From NCBI RefSeq assembly GCF_006716485.1, contig NZ_VFPD01000005.1, positions 1 through 64,000 on the forward strand: DNA of 64,000 nt, given 5' to 3'. Below the pieces are notes generated by a model. It had not been told where the DNA came from and did no database searches. It saw only the letters and a program-made list of their open reading frames with translations. The DNA is from Chryseobacterium aquifrigidense (lineage in GTDB: Bacteria; Bacteroidota; Bacteroidia; Flavobacteriales; Weeksellaceae). Below, piece after piece: positions 10,201 to 17,357 of the stretch. A program made the translations under genes and the position numbers. Position 1 is the first letter of the stretch; every line of letters begins with the position of its first letter.

Positions 10201-10423
10201 CTGTATTTTCAGCATAATCTTTAGCTGAAAAATTCCCCAACCACGATAAAATTCTTTCCTTCATCTCATTCGCTGCCTTATTGGTGAAAGTCAGGGCGAG
10301 AATATTCCTGATCGACTGCTGTTGATTAGGATAGCGGAGACAGATCATCAAAAGCCTTTGTACCAGGGCATATGTTTTCCCGGATCCGGCAGAAGCATTG
10401 ATGACTGTGTAAGAATTTTGCAT
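7283..10423 (-). CDS. UvrD/RecB-like helicase with C-terminal PD-(D/E)XK nuclease (AddA-like)
   Basis: A 1046-residue superfamily 1 helicase. Visible motifs in order: Walker A NASAGSGKT (9-17), motif Ia TFTNKAANEM, Walker B FFDEFQDTS, motif III LVGDPKQSIYRFRGGE, motif V MTIHKSKGLEFP, motif VI YVATTRP. The C terminus has a RecB-type nuclease core, VDFKTGEQ, followed by a Q-x-x-x-Y motif (QVEGYKNIL). The architecture matches AddA/RecB subunits of the double-strand-break processing exonuclease. In many Bacteroidota a PD-(D/E)XK partner (AddB-like) is adjacent; none is seen here. The gene is a single minus-strand unit, divergent from the paralog array. Confidence 0.9.
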   Translation of the reverse strand: MQNSYTVINASAGSGKTYALVQRLLMICLRYPNQQQSIRNILALTFTNKAANEMKERILSWLGNFSAKDYAENTDLKNIQKAFEEQGLKITIDDLHQRSKKLLDYVLHNYSTLNIGTIDRFNSRLVRSFSYELGLAKNFNLEIEAEPFLIEAVDKMLDQIGENETISNSFMDYVDYSLENNERINLNKNLYDSAKEFVKDIHYEHLKSNKSFDDANYENIKNALRKEIVLNKKQSAELAAGSIELFKSRNIDIEDFAQGKNGIGGFFTKVIDFYQQKRAGFPFPTTQEESVINNYRKGASSKSKHKESEIFEILDQLLDNRMKLIILYIETQKKEKVLSALLPLKVNKDIQDELQKIEEENDLVLLSKFNILINENLKNEPSAFIYEKVGSQFQHYFFDEFQDTSELQWQNFVPLRDHSVSTEYTSFTLVGDPKQSIYRFRGGESKLMLDIINKKEFSPKEADLLVLKDNWRSARNIVQFNNELYRFHSEGLLEEHQNIFGADAEQNPKSQKDGRVKVNLIENLTNEEFYTNTSERMQKDIQECLDNGFKFSDITILCRGNFDIFSYSQKLGSLKVNYKGEETNIKTISDKGLTLELSNTLKAVIEFLRWELNPKNKHCLIMMMYHLTTLGKIHMPDFTLGMKEILDIEGHEEILQFIQQKYSLQLKQDNFPRFNLYNFIEYYINEFSVENKETDFLLNFLEMLFNFTQNAGASTKEFLKYWDEEAASYTIQASENIDAVQIMTIHKSKGLEFPIVFIPMMNKNRDSEFTNWFDTNENEALKSVNINQFSKNLEAYDDEILLFNTKNSYKNLIDRLCLQYVATTRPVEQLFFYLQKANKTSNNLELLEFLQTKNPEQADAFDVYEVNPEMLRKYSKDKSSSFKTQNIQNLKNVNEKSTSIKIATPSKNYQVRNEKVRIGLFVHELLSKINTENDIVKVLDGYALEGQITLEEKNEIQVTLQEIIRKYAEFFDEKWEVINEKDIMISERGESHIFRPDRILKNEEGYMIVDFKTGEQKAKDEAQVEGYKNILERLGKKVLKTQIIYL

Positions 10424-10579
10424 TGTTGAAAGAGAATTGAGACTGCAAGTTAGCTAAAATTTAAAAGAAATTTTAACAATTTAATCAGCTCATTTAACAG
10501 TTTAGATGGCAAAAATTAAAAAGAAATATTAAAACGCGTTAACTGTGGTTAAACTTATGGGATAAATTAAAAATAATTT

Positions 10580-10587
10580 TAGCTTTG
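10580..10587 (+). promoter_or_regulatory. -7 element upstream of the paralog array
   Basis: TAGCTTTG is a perfect TAnnTTTG element 19 bases before the GTG start. No convincing -33 TTG is seen at the usual spacing. Confidence 0.45.
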
Positions 10588-10605
10588 CTTTATAAAAAAT
10601 AGCCC

Positions 10606-11352
10606 GTGAAACTCAAACTATTCTTTTTCTTATCCTTTATTCTTTTTAACCATACCCATGCCCAAAGTTATATATTTGGTAAAATTATTTCCGAAAATGG
10701 TACTGAAATGCAGGATGTAAATGTTGTAAATATCAGAACCGATGAAATAGTAGTTTCAAACCGGGATGGCCATTTTATGATTTCCGGAAGACAGGGAGAT
10801 GAATTACGTTTTATAAAAGCGGGTTATGAACGTCTCACCAAAATAGTTTCTCAGGAAAATACACAGTCTCCTATGAATATAAGTCTTGTACGCCAGACCA
10901 TTCAGATTCCTGAGGTGGAAATAAAACAAGGGCTTACCGGAAACCTTAAAATTGATTCGAAACTTTATAATAAACCCCAAAAGGTTGAAAAACTGCTCAA
11001 AGATATGGATCGGTATATTGCTCAGAAATCAGATCCAAGAATACTGGCCGCAAAACCCGGGGAATTTGTACAGCCGAAAGGAGAAGGTTTTTTTATAGGG
11101 AAAGTGAAAAATAAATGGGATGACGTAGATTTAATGAAATACATCAGAGCGAGCCTTGGTGATGATTATTTTACCAATCTTAAAATAGAAAAACCTCTGA
11201 TAGACCATTTTATTTATTACGTTTTTGCAGGTGGTTTTGAAAGGAAAAAAATTCTGAAATATGGATTCTGCAGTGATGCGGATCTGAACAGATTTCAACG
11301 TTTTGTCCTGACAAGAATTTCATCTTATCGTGCTCCACAAACTCAAAGATAA
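10606..11352 (+). CDS. Secreted protein with carboxypeptidase-regulatory-like domain, paralog 1
   Basis: A 248-residue protein from a GTG start. The signal peptide ends near NHTHAQ. Residues about 20-105 form a CarboxypepD_reg-like beta-sandwich of the kind found at the N terminus of TonB-linked receptors (IFGKIISENG, then MNISLVRQTIQIPEVEI). The remaining ~140 residues are helical and conserved with the two following genes (TGNLKIDSKLYN). No barrel follows, so this is a stand-alone periplasmic or surface protein of unknown function. The next gene starts 1 base after the stop. Confidence 0.75.
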   Translation: MKLKLFFFLSFILFNHTHAQSYIFGKIISENGTEMQDVNVVNIRTDEIVVSNRDGHFMISGRQGDELRFIKAGYERLTKIVSQENTQSPMNISLVRQTIQIPEVEIKQGLTGNLKIDSKLYNKPQKVEKLLKDMDRYIAQKSDPRILAAKPGEFVQPKGEGFFIGKVKNKWDDVDLMKYIRASLGDDYFTNLKIEKPLIDHFIYYVFAGGFERKKILKYGFCSDADLNRFQRFVLTRISSYRAPQTQR

Positions 11353-11353
11353 T

Positions 11354-12172
11354 ATGAGAACAAAATATATCAAAAGAGTTTCATTATTGGTGTTTTTTTA
11401 TATCGCTTCAGGATTGTTGGGACAACAAAAAATATCCGGGAAGGTGATAACAGGTGATGAACTTGATTTAGCACCTGTGCTTGTTGTTAATATTTCGGTA
11501 AATAGAAGTGTACTAAGTGATATGTCCGGGCGATTTGAAATCGAAGCCAAAGAAAATGATGAGATCAGATTTGTAAAAGAAGGGTATTATCGTGTTGATA
11601 AAAAAATTACCAGAGAAGAGATCAATACTCCGTTCAATATTATCCTGAAGAAAGTGGAAATTCAAATTCCGGAGGTTAAAATTAAGTACAGACCTACCGG
11701 AAATCTGGCAAAAGATAATCAGCATTATAATGAATCCAGAAAGCTTCAGAGTTTAAAATCTGATATGGAGGATTATATGAGAAGTCCGTTGATTGAACCC
11801 TTACCCAATAATACCACATCAAAAACTTTTACCGGACATGATTTTAATGTGGGCCAGGTAAATCTGTTTGGCGTATTTAATGCTGTATCGGACCTGGTAA
11901 AGAAGGCAACAAAACCTAAAATTACCAAAGCGAATTACATTGAAACTCAGGATTTCCTCAGGAGAGTAAGAAATGAAGTGAATCTGAATTTCCTTAAGAA
12001 ATACGGAATGGATGAAGAACAGATTGAAGCGTTTCTTCTTTATGCGGATAAAACGCGTTCATTGGCGAAAAAATACCGTAAAGATTTTAGTGTCAGTGTC
12101 ATTGAATATGAACTTAAAGTTGCCTTTGGGGAATACAGTAAAACACATCCCTTAGAAGGAACTCGGGAATAA
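11354..12172 (+). CDS. Secreted protein with carboxypeptidase-regulatory-like domain, paralog 2
   Basis: The protein is 272 residues from the ATG at 11354; the frame extends upstream to 11330 but would remove a clean signal peptide (MRTKYIKRVSLLVFFY...LLGQ). The domain order is as in paralog 1: a beta-sandwich (QKISGKVITGDEL ... FNIILKKVEIQIPEVKI) followed by TGNLAKDNQHYN and a helical C-terminal domain. It is translationally close-coupled to the upstream paralog. Function unknown; tandem duplication is the simplest origin. Confidence 0.75.
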   Translation: MRTKYIKRVSLLVFFYIASGLLGQQKISGKVITGDELDLAPVLVVNISVNRSVLSDMSGRFEIEAKENDEIRFVKEGYYRVDKKITREEINTPFNIILKKVEIQIPEVKIKYRPTGNLAKDNQHYNESRKLQSLKSDMEDYMRSPLIEPLPNNTTSKTFTGHDFNVGQVNLFGVFNAVSDLVKKATKPKITKANYIETQDFLRRVRNEVNLNFLKKYGMDEEQIEAFLLYADKTRSLAKKYRKDFSVSVIEYELKVAFGEYSKTHPLEGTRE

Positions 12173-12189
12173 TATATATAAATTAAAAG

Positions 12190-12999
12190 TTGGCTTATAT
12201 CACTGAAAATATTGAAATATCACAGAGAAGAATTTTTCTTTTCCTGATGCTTCTTTGCAGTACTTTTGTTTTGTCCCAACAAAAAGTAACGGGACGGATA
12301 GTGGATGACAATGGTGAAAATCTGAGTAAGGTAATCGTGATTAATATGGCTACTGATAAGAAAGTATATTCTGATTCCGAAGGTATATTTTCTATTGATG
12401 CCAATTCTAATGATGAATTAAGATTTGTAAAAGAAGATTTCAACAGAGTCTCCAGAAAAGTTCTTACCAATGGTACCAACTTGCCTCTGTATATTACGCT
12501 TCGCCAGATTCCGAGAGATGTGGGGGAAGTAAAAATTGTAAAAAAACTCACCGGAGATCTGGAAACAGATTCCCGGATTGTAGCTAAAGTAGATAAAGGA
12601 GAGCAGGTAAGAGATGCCGTTGGCCTTCCGCAGCCGGTAGGAAAGATGAGAGAGAAGCCGGCAGAAGTGAAAAGTGTTCTTTTACCCATACTTTTTGGAA
12701 GCCTCAATGTTCAGGGAGTGTATGATCTGATTAGCGGGAAAGCCCGAAGGCAGAAAAGGCAATACAGATATGATGATCTTCAGGAACATATTACCTGGGT
12801 CCGGGACAGAATAGATGATGAATATTTCATCAAAGCCGGAATTCCTGGTGACAGAATTTCAGAATTTATTCAGTTTTCATTTTTAGCAAAACCCCAGGTA
12901 CGAACCTATGTAAAAGCAAGAAATCTTTCCGGTGTCATGCTGAGGCTGGAAGAAACAGCTCCTCTTTTTATAGAGCGATTAAAACAGAATCAAAAGTAA
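12190..12999 (+). CDS. Secreted protein with carboxypeptidase-regulatory-like domain, paralog 3
   Basis: A 269-residue protein if it starts at TTG 12190; an ATG at 12247 would leave only an 11-residue hydrophobic leader, so the longer form with RRIFLFLMLLCSTFVLSQ as signal peptide is preferred. The beta-sandwich domain (QKVTGRIVDDNGENLSKV ... LYITLRQIPRDVGEV) and the LTGDLETDSRI segment align with the two upstream genes. The C-terminal half is more divergent. It probably ends the three-gene operon. Function unknown. Confidence 0.7.
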   Translation: MAYITENIEISQRRIFLFLMLLCSTFVLSQQKVTGRIVDDNGENLSKVIVINMATDKKVYSDSEGIFSIDANSNDELRFVKEDFNRVSRKVLTNGTNLPLYITLRQIPRDVGEVKIVKKLTGDLETDSRIVAKVDKGEQVRDAVGLPQPVGKMREKPAEVKSVLLPILFGSLNVQGVYDLISGKARRQKRQYRYDDLQEHITWVRDRIDDEYFIKAGIPGDRISEFIQFSFLAKPQVRTYVKARNLSGVMLRLEETAPLFIERLKQNQK

Positions 13000-13078
13000 T
13001 TTAAATGTTAATAAATTCTTAAAATATTGGAATAGAAATTGATACAATAGTAAATAACAATCCAAATTCACAAATTTT

Positions 13079-13813
13079 ATGAATAAAAACATTTTTGCAG
13101 TAGCTATTGCAGCATTAGGTTTTATCGTTGGTCTCGCATTTTTAGGAAACGCAATTAAAAACAGAAATAAATCTGAAAATACCATATCTGTAACAGGTTT
13201 AGGAACCAAACAGTTTACATCTGATTTGATCACCTGGTCTGGAAGTTTTTCCAAAAATAATGTGGATCTGAAGTCTGCCTATGACGAGCTGGCAATGGAT
13301 AGAAAAGTAATCAATGACTATCTGCTGTCAAAGGGAATCCAACAGAAGGAAATCGTATTTTCTTCGGTAGATATTCAGAAACAGTTCAGAAGCTATAATG
13401 ATTCAAACGGAAATTATGTTCAGGGTGAATTCTCCGGTTATAATCTTACCCAAAAAGTTTCTATTGAAAGTAAGGAGGTAGGAAAAATTGAAAACCTATC
13501 CAGAAATATTACCGAAATTATCAACCGCGGTATTGAATTCACTTCTTCTTCACCCGCTTATTTCTACACCAAACTGGCTACAGTGAAACAGGAAATGATT
13601 GCCAGTGCAACGAAGGATGCCAAGGAACGTGCTGAAAAAATTGCAGAAAACTCAGGAAGCAGCCTTGGAAATCTTAAAAAAGCAACCATGGGTGTGATTC
13701 AGATTACAGCTCCCAACTCCAATGAAGATTATTCTTACGGTGGAACTTTTAATACTTCATCCAAAGAAAAGGAAGCCAGTATTACCATCAAACTGGAATA
13801 TGAAGTAAATTAA
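13079..13813 (+). CDS. SIMPL domain (DUF541) protein, membrane-anchored
   Basis: A 244-residue protein. An N-terminal TM segment (about 4-22, IFAVAIAALGFIVGLAFLG) anchors it, and the rest is periplasmic. The SIMPL family signature is visible: ISVTGLGTKQFTSD, then the SxDIQ region (SSVDIQKQF), YNLTQKVSIES, and a KDAKERAEKIAENSG helix near residue 180. SIMPL proteins form periplasmic oligomeric assemblies of uncertain role. It is followed by a bidirectional terminator. Confidence 0.88.
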   Translation: MNKNIFAVAIAALGFIVGLAFLGNAIKNRNKSENTISVTGLGTKQFTSDLITWSGSFSKNNVDLKSAYDELAMDRKVINDYLLSKGIQQKEIVFSSVDIQKQFRSYNDSNGNYVQGEFSGYNLTQKVSIESKEVGKIENLSRNITEIINRGIEFTSSSPAYFYTKLATVKQEMIASATKDAKERAEKIAENSGSSLGNLKKATMGVIQITAPNSNEDYSYGGTFNTSSKEKEASITIKLEYEVN

Positions 13814-13837
13814 TATAAATATCAGTAAAAGAAAAAC

Positions 13838-13862
13838 GCCGGAAAGTTATTCCGGCATTTTA
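13838..13862. terminator. Bidirectional terminator between SIMPL and GNAT genes
   Basis: GCCGGAA and TTCCGGC flank a 5-base loop, with A run before and T run after, so it can serve both convergent genes. Confidence 0.8.
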
Positions 13863-13865
13863 TAT

Positions 13866-14378
13866 TTAAGCATAAATAATTTTATGAATCTCTTTTTTAG
13901 CTTCCTCTACATTTTCAGGAGTGTAGTTGGCAAGCAGCCATAAGTTCAAAGATTTTTTTCCTTCACCATAACTAGGCTGTACATGGTTGGTGTCAATCAG
14001 ACTGAAATTATTTCTCTGATAAAAAGAATACCGTCTTGAAGCATCCTCACTCAATTCTGCAGGCTCAATTTCCAGGATAATACTTGGATAACTTTCCGAT
14101 AAATGATTCATAATGTGAGATCCGAGTTTTTTACTTCGGAATGCTTCAAACACTTCAAAATGTTCTACAAAAACAAAAGAATCCAGTTTCCATAGGATGA
14201 GGTATCCAATAGCTTCAGATTCGTGGATAACAGACATGAATTCTACATAAGGATTTGAAAATAAACTTTCAAACTTATCTTTATCTCTTTGTTCGTCTGC
14301 AGGAAAAGTGGTAGTATAAGAAGTATAGATTTCCTGAACTCTATAATCTTGTGCGGAAGTAATTGGTGAAAATTCCAT
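13866..14378 (-). CDS. GNAT family N-acetyltransferase
   Basis: A 170-residue protein. The central part shows the GNAT pattern: AIGYLILWKLDSFVFVEHF strand pair, then the acyl-CoA-binding loop and helix FRSKKLGSHIMNHL (R-x-x-x-x-G-S variant of motif A), then SIILEIEP. YSFYQRNNF near residue 122 is the usual FYxxxGF-like segment. It would transfer an acetyl group from acetyl-CoA to an unknown amine. It starts 3 bases after the PspC gene stop and is probably co-transcribed. Confidence 0.85.
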   Translation of the reverse strand: MEFSPITSAQDYRVQEIYTSYTTTFPADEQRDKDKFESLFSNPYVEFMSVIHESEAIGYLILWKLDSFVFVEHFEVFEAFRSKKLGSHIMNHLSESYPSIILEIEPAELSEDASRRYSFYQRNNFSLIDTNHVQPSYGEGKKSLNLWLLANYTPENVEEAKKEIHKIIYA

Positions 14379-14381
14379 AAT

Positions 14382-14603
14382 TTATAAATCAAAGACACTA
14401 GGTCTTCTGGTGATGAATATATCTTTAATCCAAAGGGTGAATGCCAATCCTAAGTAGATCAGAAAGAAAAAACCTGCCGTTGCAAAAGTAGAATAAATAA
14501 AGAAAATTCTCAATTTAGAAACAGGAATTCCCAGTTTGGCACCAGTTCTTGTCAGTACACCAAACCACTCTCTTTCCATTTTATGACGGATATTACTCAG
14601 CAT
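14382..14603 (-). CDS. PspC domain protein
   Basis: A 73-residue protein carrying one PspC domain: a short amphipathic segment (GAKLGIPVSKLRIFFI) followed by a TM helix (about 35-60, YSTFATAGFFFLIYLGLAF). PspC proteins are inner-membrane components of phage-shock-type envelope responses; whether this short version signals is unknown. It is directly upstream of the GNAT gene. Confidence 0.8.
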   Translation of the reverse strand: MLSNIRHKMEREWFGVLTRTGAKLGIPVSKLRIFFIYSTFATAGFFFLIYLGLAFTLWIKDIFITRRPSVFDL

Positions 14604-14720
14604 TTCCGGATTGTTATTTAATAGTTTAATCTAATACTCAAAGTTAAGGATTTTTTTTGATACATTTTTTGCCTGATTTTATCTGTAAAATCATTCTTGT
14701 CCGGTTACATTTAAGAATAA

Positions 14721-14829
14721 TTAACAGTCAGCTCCTGCTGGAGCTGGATTTGATCCTATCGGGATCTGCTGTTAGTAGAAAAAATGAAGTTTCCGTAAAA
14801 AATAAAGCTCCCTAGGAGCGATCTGTTAA
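14721..14829. repeat. MITE-like element with 15-bp terminal inverted repeats
   Basis: The left end TTAACAGTCAGCTCC (14721-14735) and right end GGAGCGATCTGTTAA (14815-14829) are inverted repeats with 12 of 15 matches. Internal palindromes: CAGCTCC-TGCT-GGAGCTG and GATCC-N5-GGATC. The ends begin and finish with TTAA. It has no coding capacity and sits in the 295-bp gap between the PspC and DUF2851 genes; the rest of that gap is AT-rich. Confidence 0.7.
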
Positions 14830-14898
14830 TTCATGCTGTAAATATTGATATTTTCAATGTATTTATTTTTTATCGGACAGTAATGCTGTAAAATATAA

Positions 14899-16155
14899 CT
14901 ATTCTTTTAAAAGTTTGAAACCGATAGCACAGGATAAACAGTTTTTCGGCTCACAGCAGGTTTTATGATGATAAATAAGACTTTGACTTTCCAGCGCATT
15001 GGTAACCCGCACCCCAAGTTTTTTCCAGCTTGTAATGATGGTGTTTTTCTCTCCCGCAATAGACCTGTAAAGCTCAATAATGTCATCTGCAATCTCTTCC
15101 TGATGATATTTGTAATAAGCATATTGTAAGGGGATTACCGTGTTTAAAATAAGAAGATCTACAAAATCTCTACTCAATGTTTTAGGCTGTACTTTGGAAA
15201 TGCTTCCGAAATTAAAATGAAAATCCCAATACTCAGAGGCTTTTATAGAGTGGAAAATACTGTACAGCTGTTCCAAACTTCTCGCTTCCATAATTTTTGA
15301 GAATAAGTTCTGATGTTTGTAAAGGTCTGCCAATTGAGACAATCGGATGGTTGGGAAATTGGGTGGTCTTAATCTTAAAAACTTAGGATGAAGCTTTACA
15401 TCAGAAATGGAAAATTTGCTTTTAATGAAATCAAATTCTCTTTTCCATAGTTTCATCTGGCCATCCTTAGGAATATCCAGCCATCCTGAAATTCCAAATA
15501 ACAAGGCTTCAAGCTGCAGAGGATTCTGGCGGATTTTATTAATAATACTGTAATCTACACTTTCTGCAATCTGCCGGAAAATTGCAGCATTTACTTTTAA
15601 CCCGAATGAATAAGCAAAACTGTGGAATAAGACGGCCTCAAAATTATTTTTATATTGATGTAAACTCTGTTCAAGTTCTAAAGATTTTTCATCCAGTTTT
15701 TTTAGTATACTTTCTTCATAAAAGTTGACAGGCATTTTTTTTGGGTCAAAAATCTTTTCGCAGGCAATAAATTCGTCTCCATTAATAAGTTTCTCGTACT
15801 TCCAGACGATATTTTCATCAATATAATTTTGCAGTTCCAAGGTTGGAACCTGCTTTCCGGTAAGTTCATGAATTTCTATGTCGTGTTGAAACACCACATG
15901 AAGAATGATATTGCAATAATTGGGGTCCTGGGAATGATTGTGGAAAATCCAGTCTGAAGAGCGTACATGCAGTTCTATATTTCCTGCGAGAAGTAAGCCG
16001 TTGATTTTGATTTTAGCATCAAGAAAATCGGGTCCTGCATTTTTATTCCATTTTCCGAAATTTATGATCTCAACGGAATTTCCTTCAATATCCTTGAAGT
16101 CAAAATAGGTGAAAATCTTATAGTTCCAAAGATATTGAAGTAGTTTTTCCGTCAT
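14899..16155 (-). CDS. DUF2851 family protein
   Basis: A 418-residue cytoplasmic protein recognised from its conserved start (LQYLWNYKIF, then NFGKWNKNAGPDFLDAKI, AGNIELHVRSSDW and CNIILHVVFQHD). The C terminus has a Cys-rich segment (TCCEPKNCLSCAIG) that may bind metal. The family is conserved across Bacteroidota and unassigned; no reaction can be given. It lies 27 bp downstream of bshA on the same strand, so co-transcription is likely. Confidence 0.88.
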   Translation of the reverse strand: MTEKLLQYLWNYKIFTYFDFKDIEGNSVEIINFGKWNKNAGPDFLDAKIKINGLLLAGNIELHVRSSDWIFHNHSQDPNYCNIILHVVFQHDIEIHELTGKQVPTLELQNYIDENIVWKYEKLINGDEFIACEKIFDPKKMPVNFYEESILKKLDEKSLELEQSLHQYKNNFEAVLFHSFAYSFGLKVNAAIFRQIAESVDYSIINKIRQNPLQLEALLFGISGWLDIPKDGQMKLWKREFDFIKSKFSISDVKLHPKFLRLRPPNFPTIRLSQLADLYKHQNLFSKIMEARSLEQLYSIFHSIKASEYWDFHFNFGSISKVQPKTLSRDFVDLLILNTVIPLQYAYYKYHQEEIADDIIELYRSIAGEKNTIITSWKKLGVRVTNALESQSLIYHHKTCCEPKNCLSCAIGFKLLKE

Positions 16156-16182
16156 AAGTGTGACGTAAATATAATAGAAATA

Positions 16183-17331
16183 TTATACTTTCGTCAGCTC
16201 CTTATTAAAATTTTCTATAGTTGTTCTATACATTTTCTCATAGATAGGAAGAATGTTTTTCAAATCGAACTTTATTGCCTGATCTTTCGCGTTTTGCTTC
16301 ATTTTGGCTAAAAGTTCATCATTACTTAACAGCTTGATGGTGTAGTTACTCATGGCTTCCACATTTCCGATTTCAGCCAGATAACCTGTTTCTCCCTGAA
16401 TATTCACCTCAGGAATTCCTCCTGCATTGGAACTGATAACCGGTGTATACGCTGCCATGGCTTCCAAAGCTGCAAGACCAAAACTTTCCTGTTCAGAAGG
16501 CAGAAGAAATACATCTGAAAGCTGTAAAATTTTATACAGATCATTTACCTTTCCTAAAAGACGGATTTTGGAAATAAGTTCCGGATTTTCTTCCAGAAAC
16601 TGATTTACTTTTTCCATGTCAGGACCTTCACCAATAATGATGAGCTTGGATTTAACTTTTCTCTCCACATTTTTAAAGATCTGCAGGACTTCGTCTACAC
16701 GTTTTACCGGACGAAGGTTGGATACATGGATCAGAATTTTTTCATCCGGATTGGCAAACTGTGTTCTCTGGCACTCAGAGCAGTCATCGAATTCAGAATT
16801 ATCAATAAAATTGGTAATCACCTGAATCTCTTTTTTGATATTAAAAAACTGAAGGGTATCTTTTTTCAGACTTTCAGAAACTGAAGTAATCGCATCAGAC
16901 TGATTGATCGAAAATTCTACCGCATGTTTATAACTTGGGTGCTGACCTACAAGGGTAATATCTGTTCCATGCAAAGTAGTCACCAACGGGATATCATTAT
17001 TATCTTCCTTAAGCATTTGTTTTGCTGTAAAAGCAGCATACGCATAAGGAATGGCATAATGTGCGTGAAGAAGATCCAGTTTGTAAAGATTGACAACCCT
17101 ATAGATCATCGAACTTAACGCAATATCATATGGCTGGTACTGGAAAAGAGGATAGGTCTGAACATTTACCCTGTGAAAGAAAATATTCGGGTTGGTAATG
17201 TCTAATCTTGCAGGAAGTGCAGAACTGATGAAATGTACTTCGTAGCCTTTATTGGCAAGAGACATTCCTAATTCTGTTGCTACAATTCCGCTTCCTCCAT
17301 AGGTAGGATAGCAAAGTATGCCTATTTTCAT
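16183..17331 (-). CDS. bshA: N-acetyl-alpha-D-glucosaminyl L-malate synthase (bacillithiol synthesis)
   Basis: A 382-residue GT4-family glycosyltransferase. The N terminus MKIGILCYPTYGGSGIVAT with the GGSG loop is characteristic of BshA. DLLHAHYAIPYA and TLHGTDITLVG follow, and the C-terminal GT-B domain has PSEQESFGLAALEAMA with the E-x7-E motif. It joins UDP-GlcNAc and L-malate in the first step of bacillithiol, the low-molecular-weight thiol of many Bacteroidota and Firmicutes. bshB and bshC are not in the window. It sits between the GH3 and DUF2851 genes with gaps of 26-27 bp. Confidence 0.95.
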   Translation of the reverse strand: MKIGILCYPTYGGSGIVATELGMSLANKGYEVHFISSALPARLDITNPNIFFHRVNVQTYPLFQYQPYDIALSSMIYRVVNLYKLDLLHAHYAIPYAYAAFTAKQMLKEDNNDIPLVTTLHGTDITLVGQHPSYKHAVEFSINQSDAITSVSESLKKDTLQFFNIKKEIQVITNFIDNSEFDDCSECQRTQFANPDEKILIHVSNLRPVKRVDEVLQIFKNVERKVKSKLIIIGEGPDMEKVNQFLEENPELISKIRLLGKVNDLYKILQLSDVFLLPSEQESFGLAALEAMAAYTPVISSNAGGIPEVNIQGETGYLAEIGNVEAMSNYTIKLLSNDELLAKMKQNAKDQAIKFDLKNILPIYEKMYRTTIENFNKELTKV

Positions 17332-17357
17332 TAGATTATTGTTGTTTTAATTTTGTA

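Noticed and set aside
10473..10554. TTAAC-like repeats before the paralog array as a third regulon member
   Set aside because: Steps between copies are irregular (8, 10, 21) and the distance to the -7 element differs from the 21 bases of the three real candidates.
12195..12707. 170-codon minus-strand frame opposite paralog 3
   Set aside because: Overlaps fully with a coding gene of the tandem array and shows no domain.
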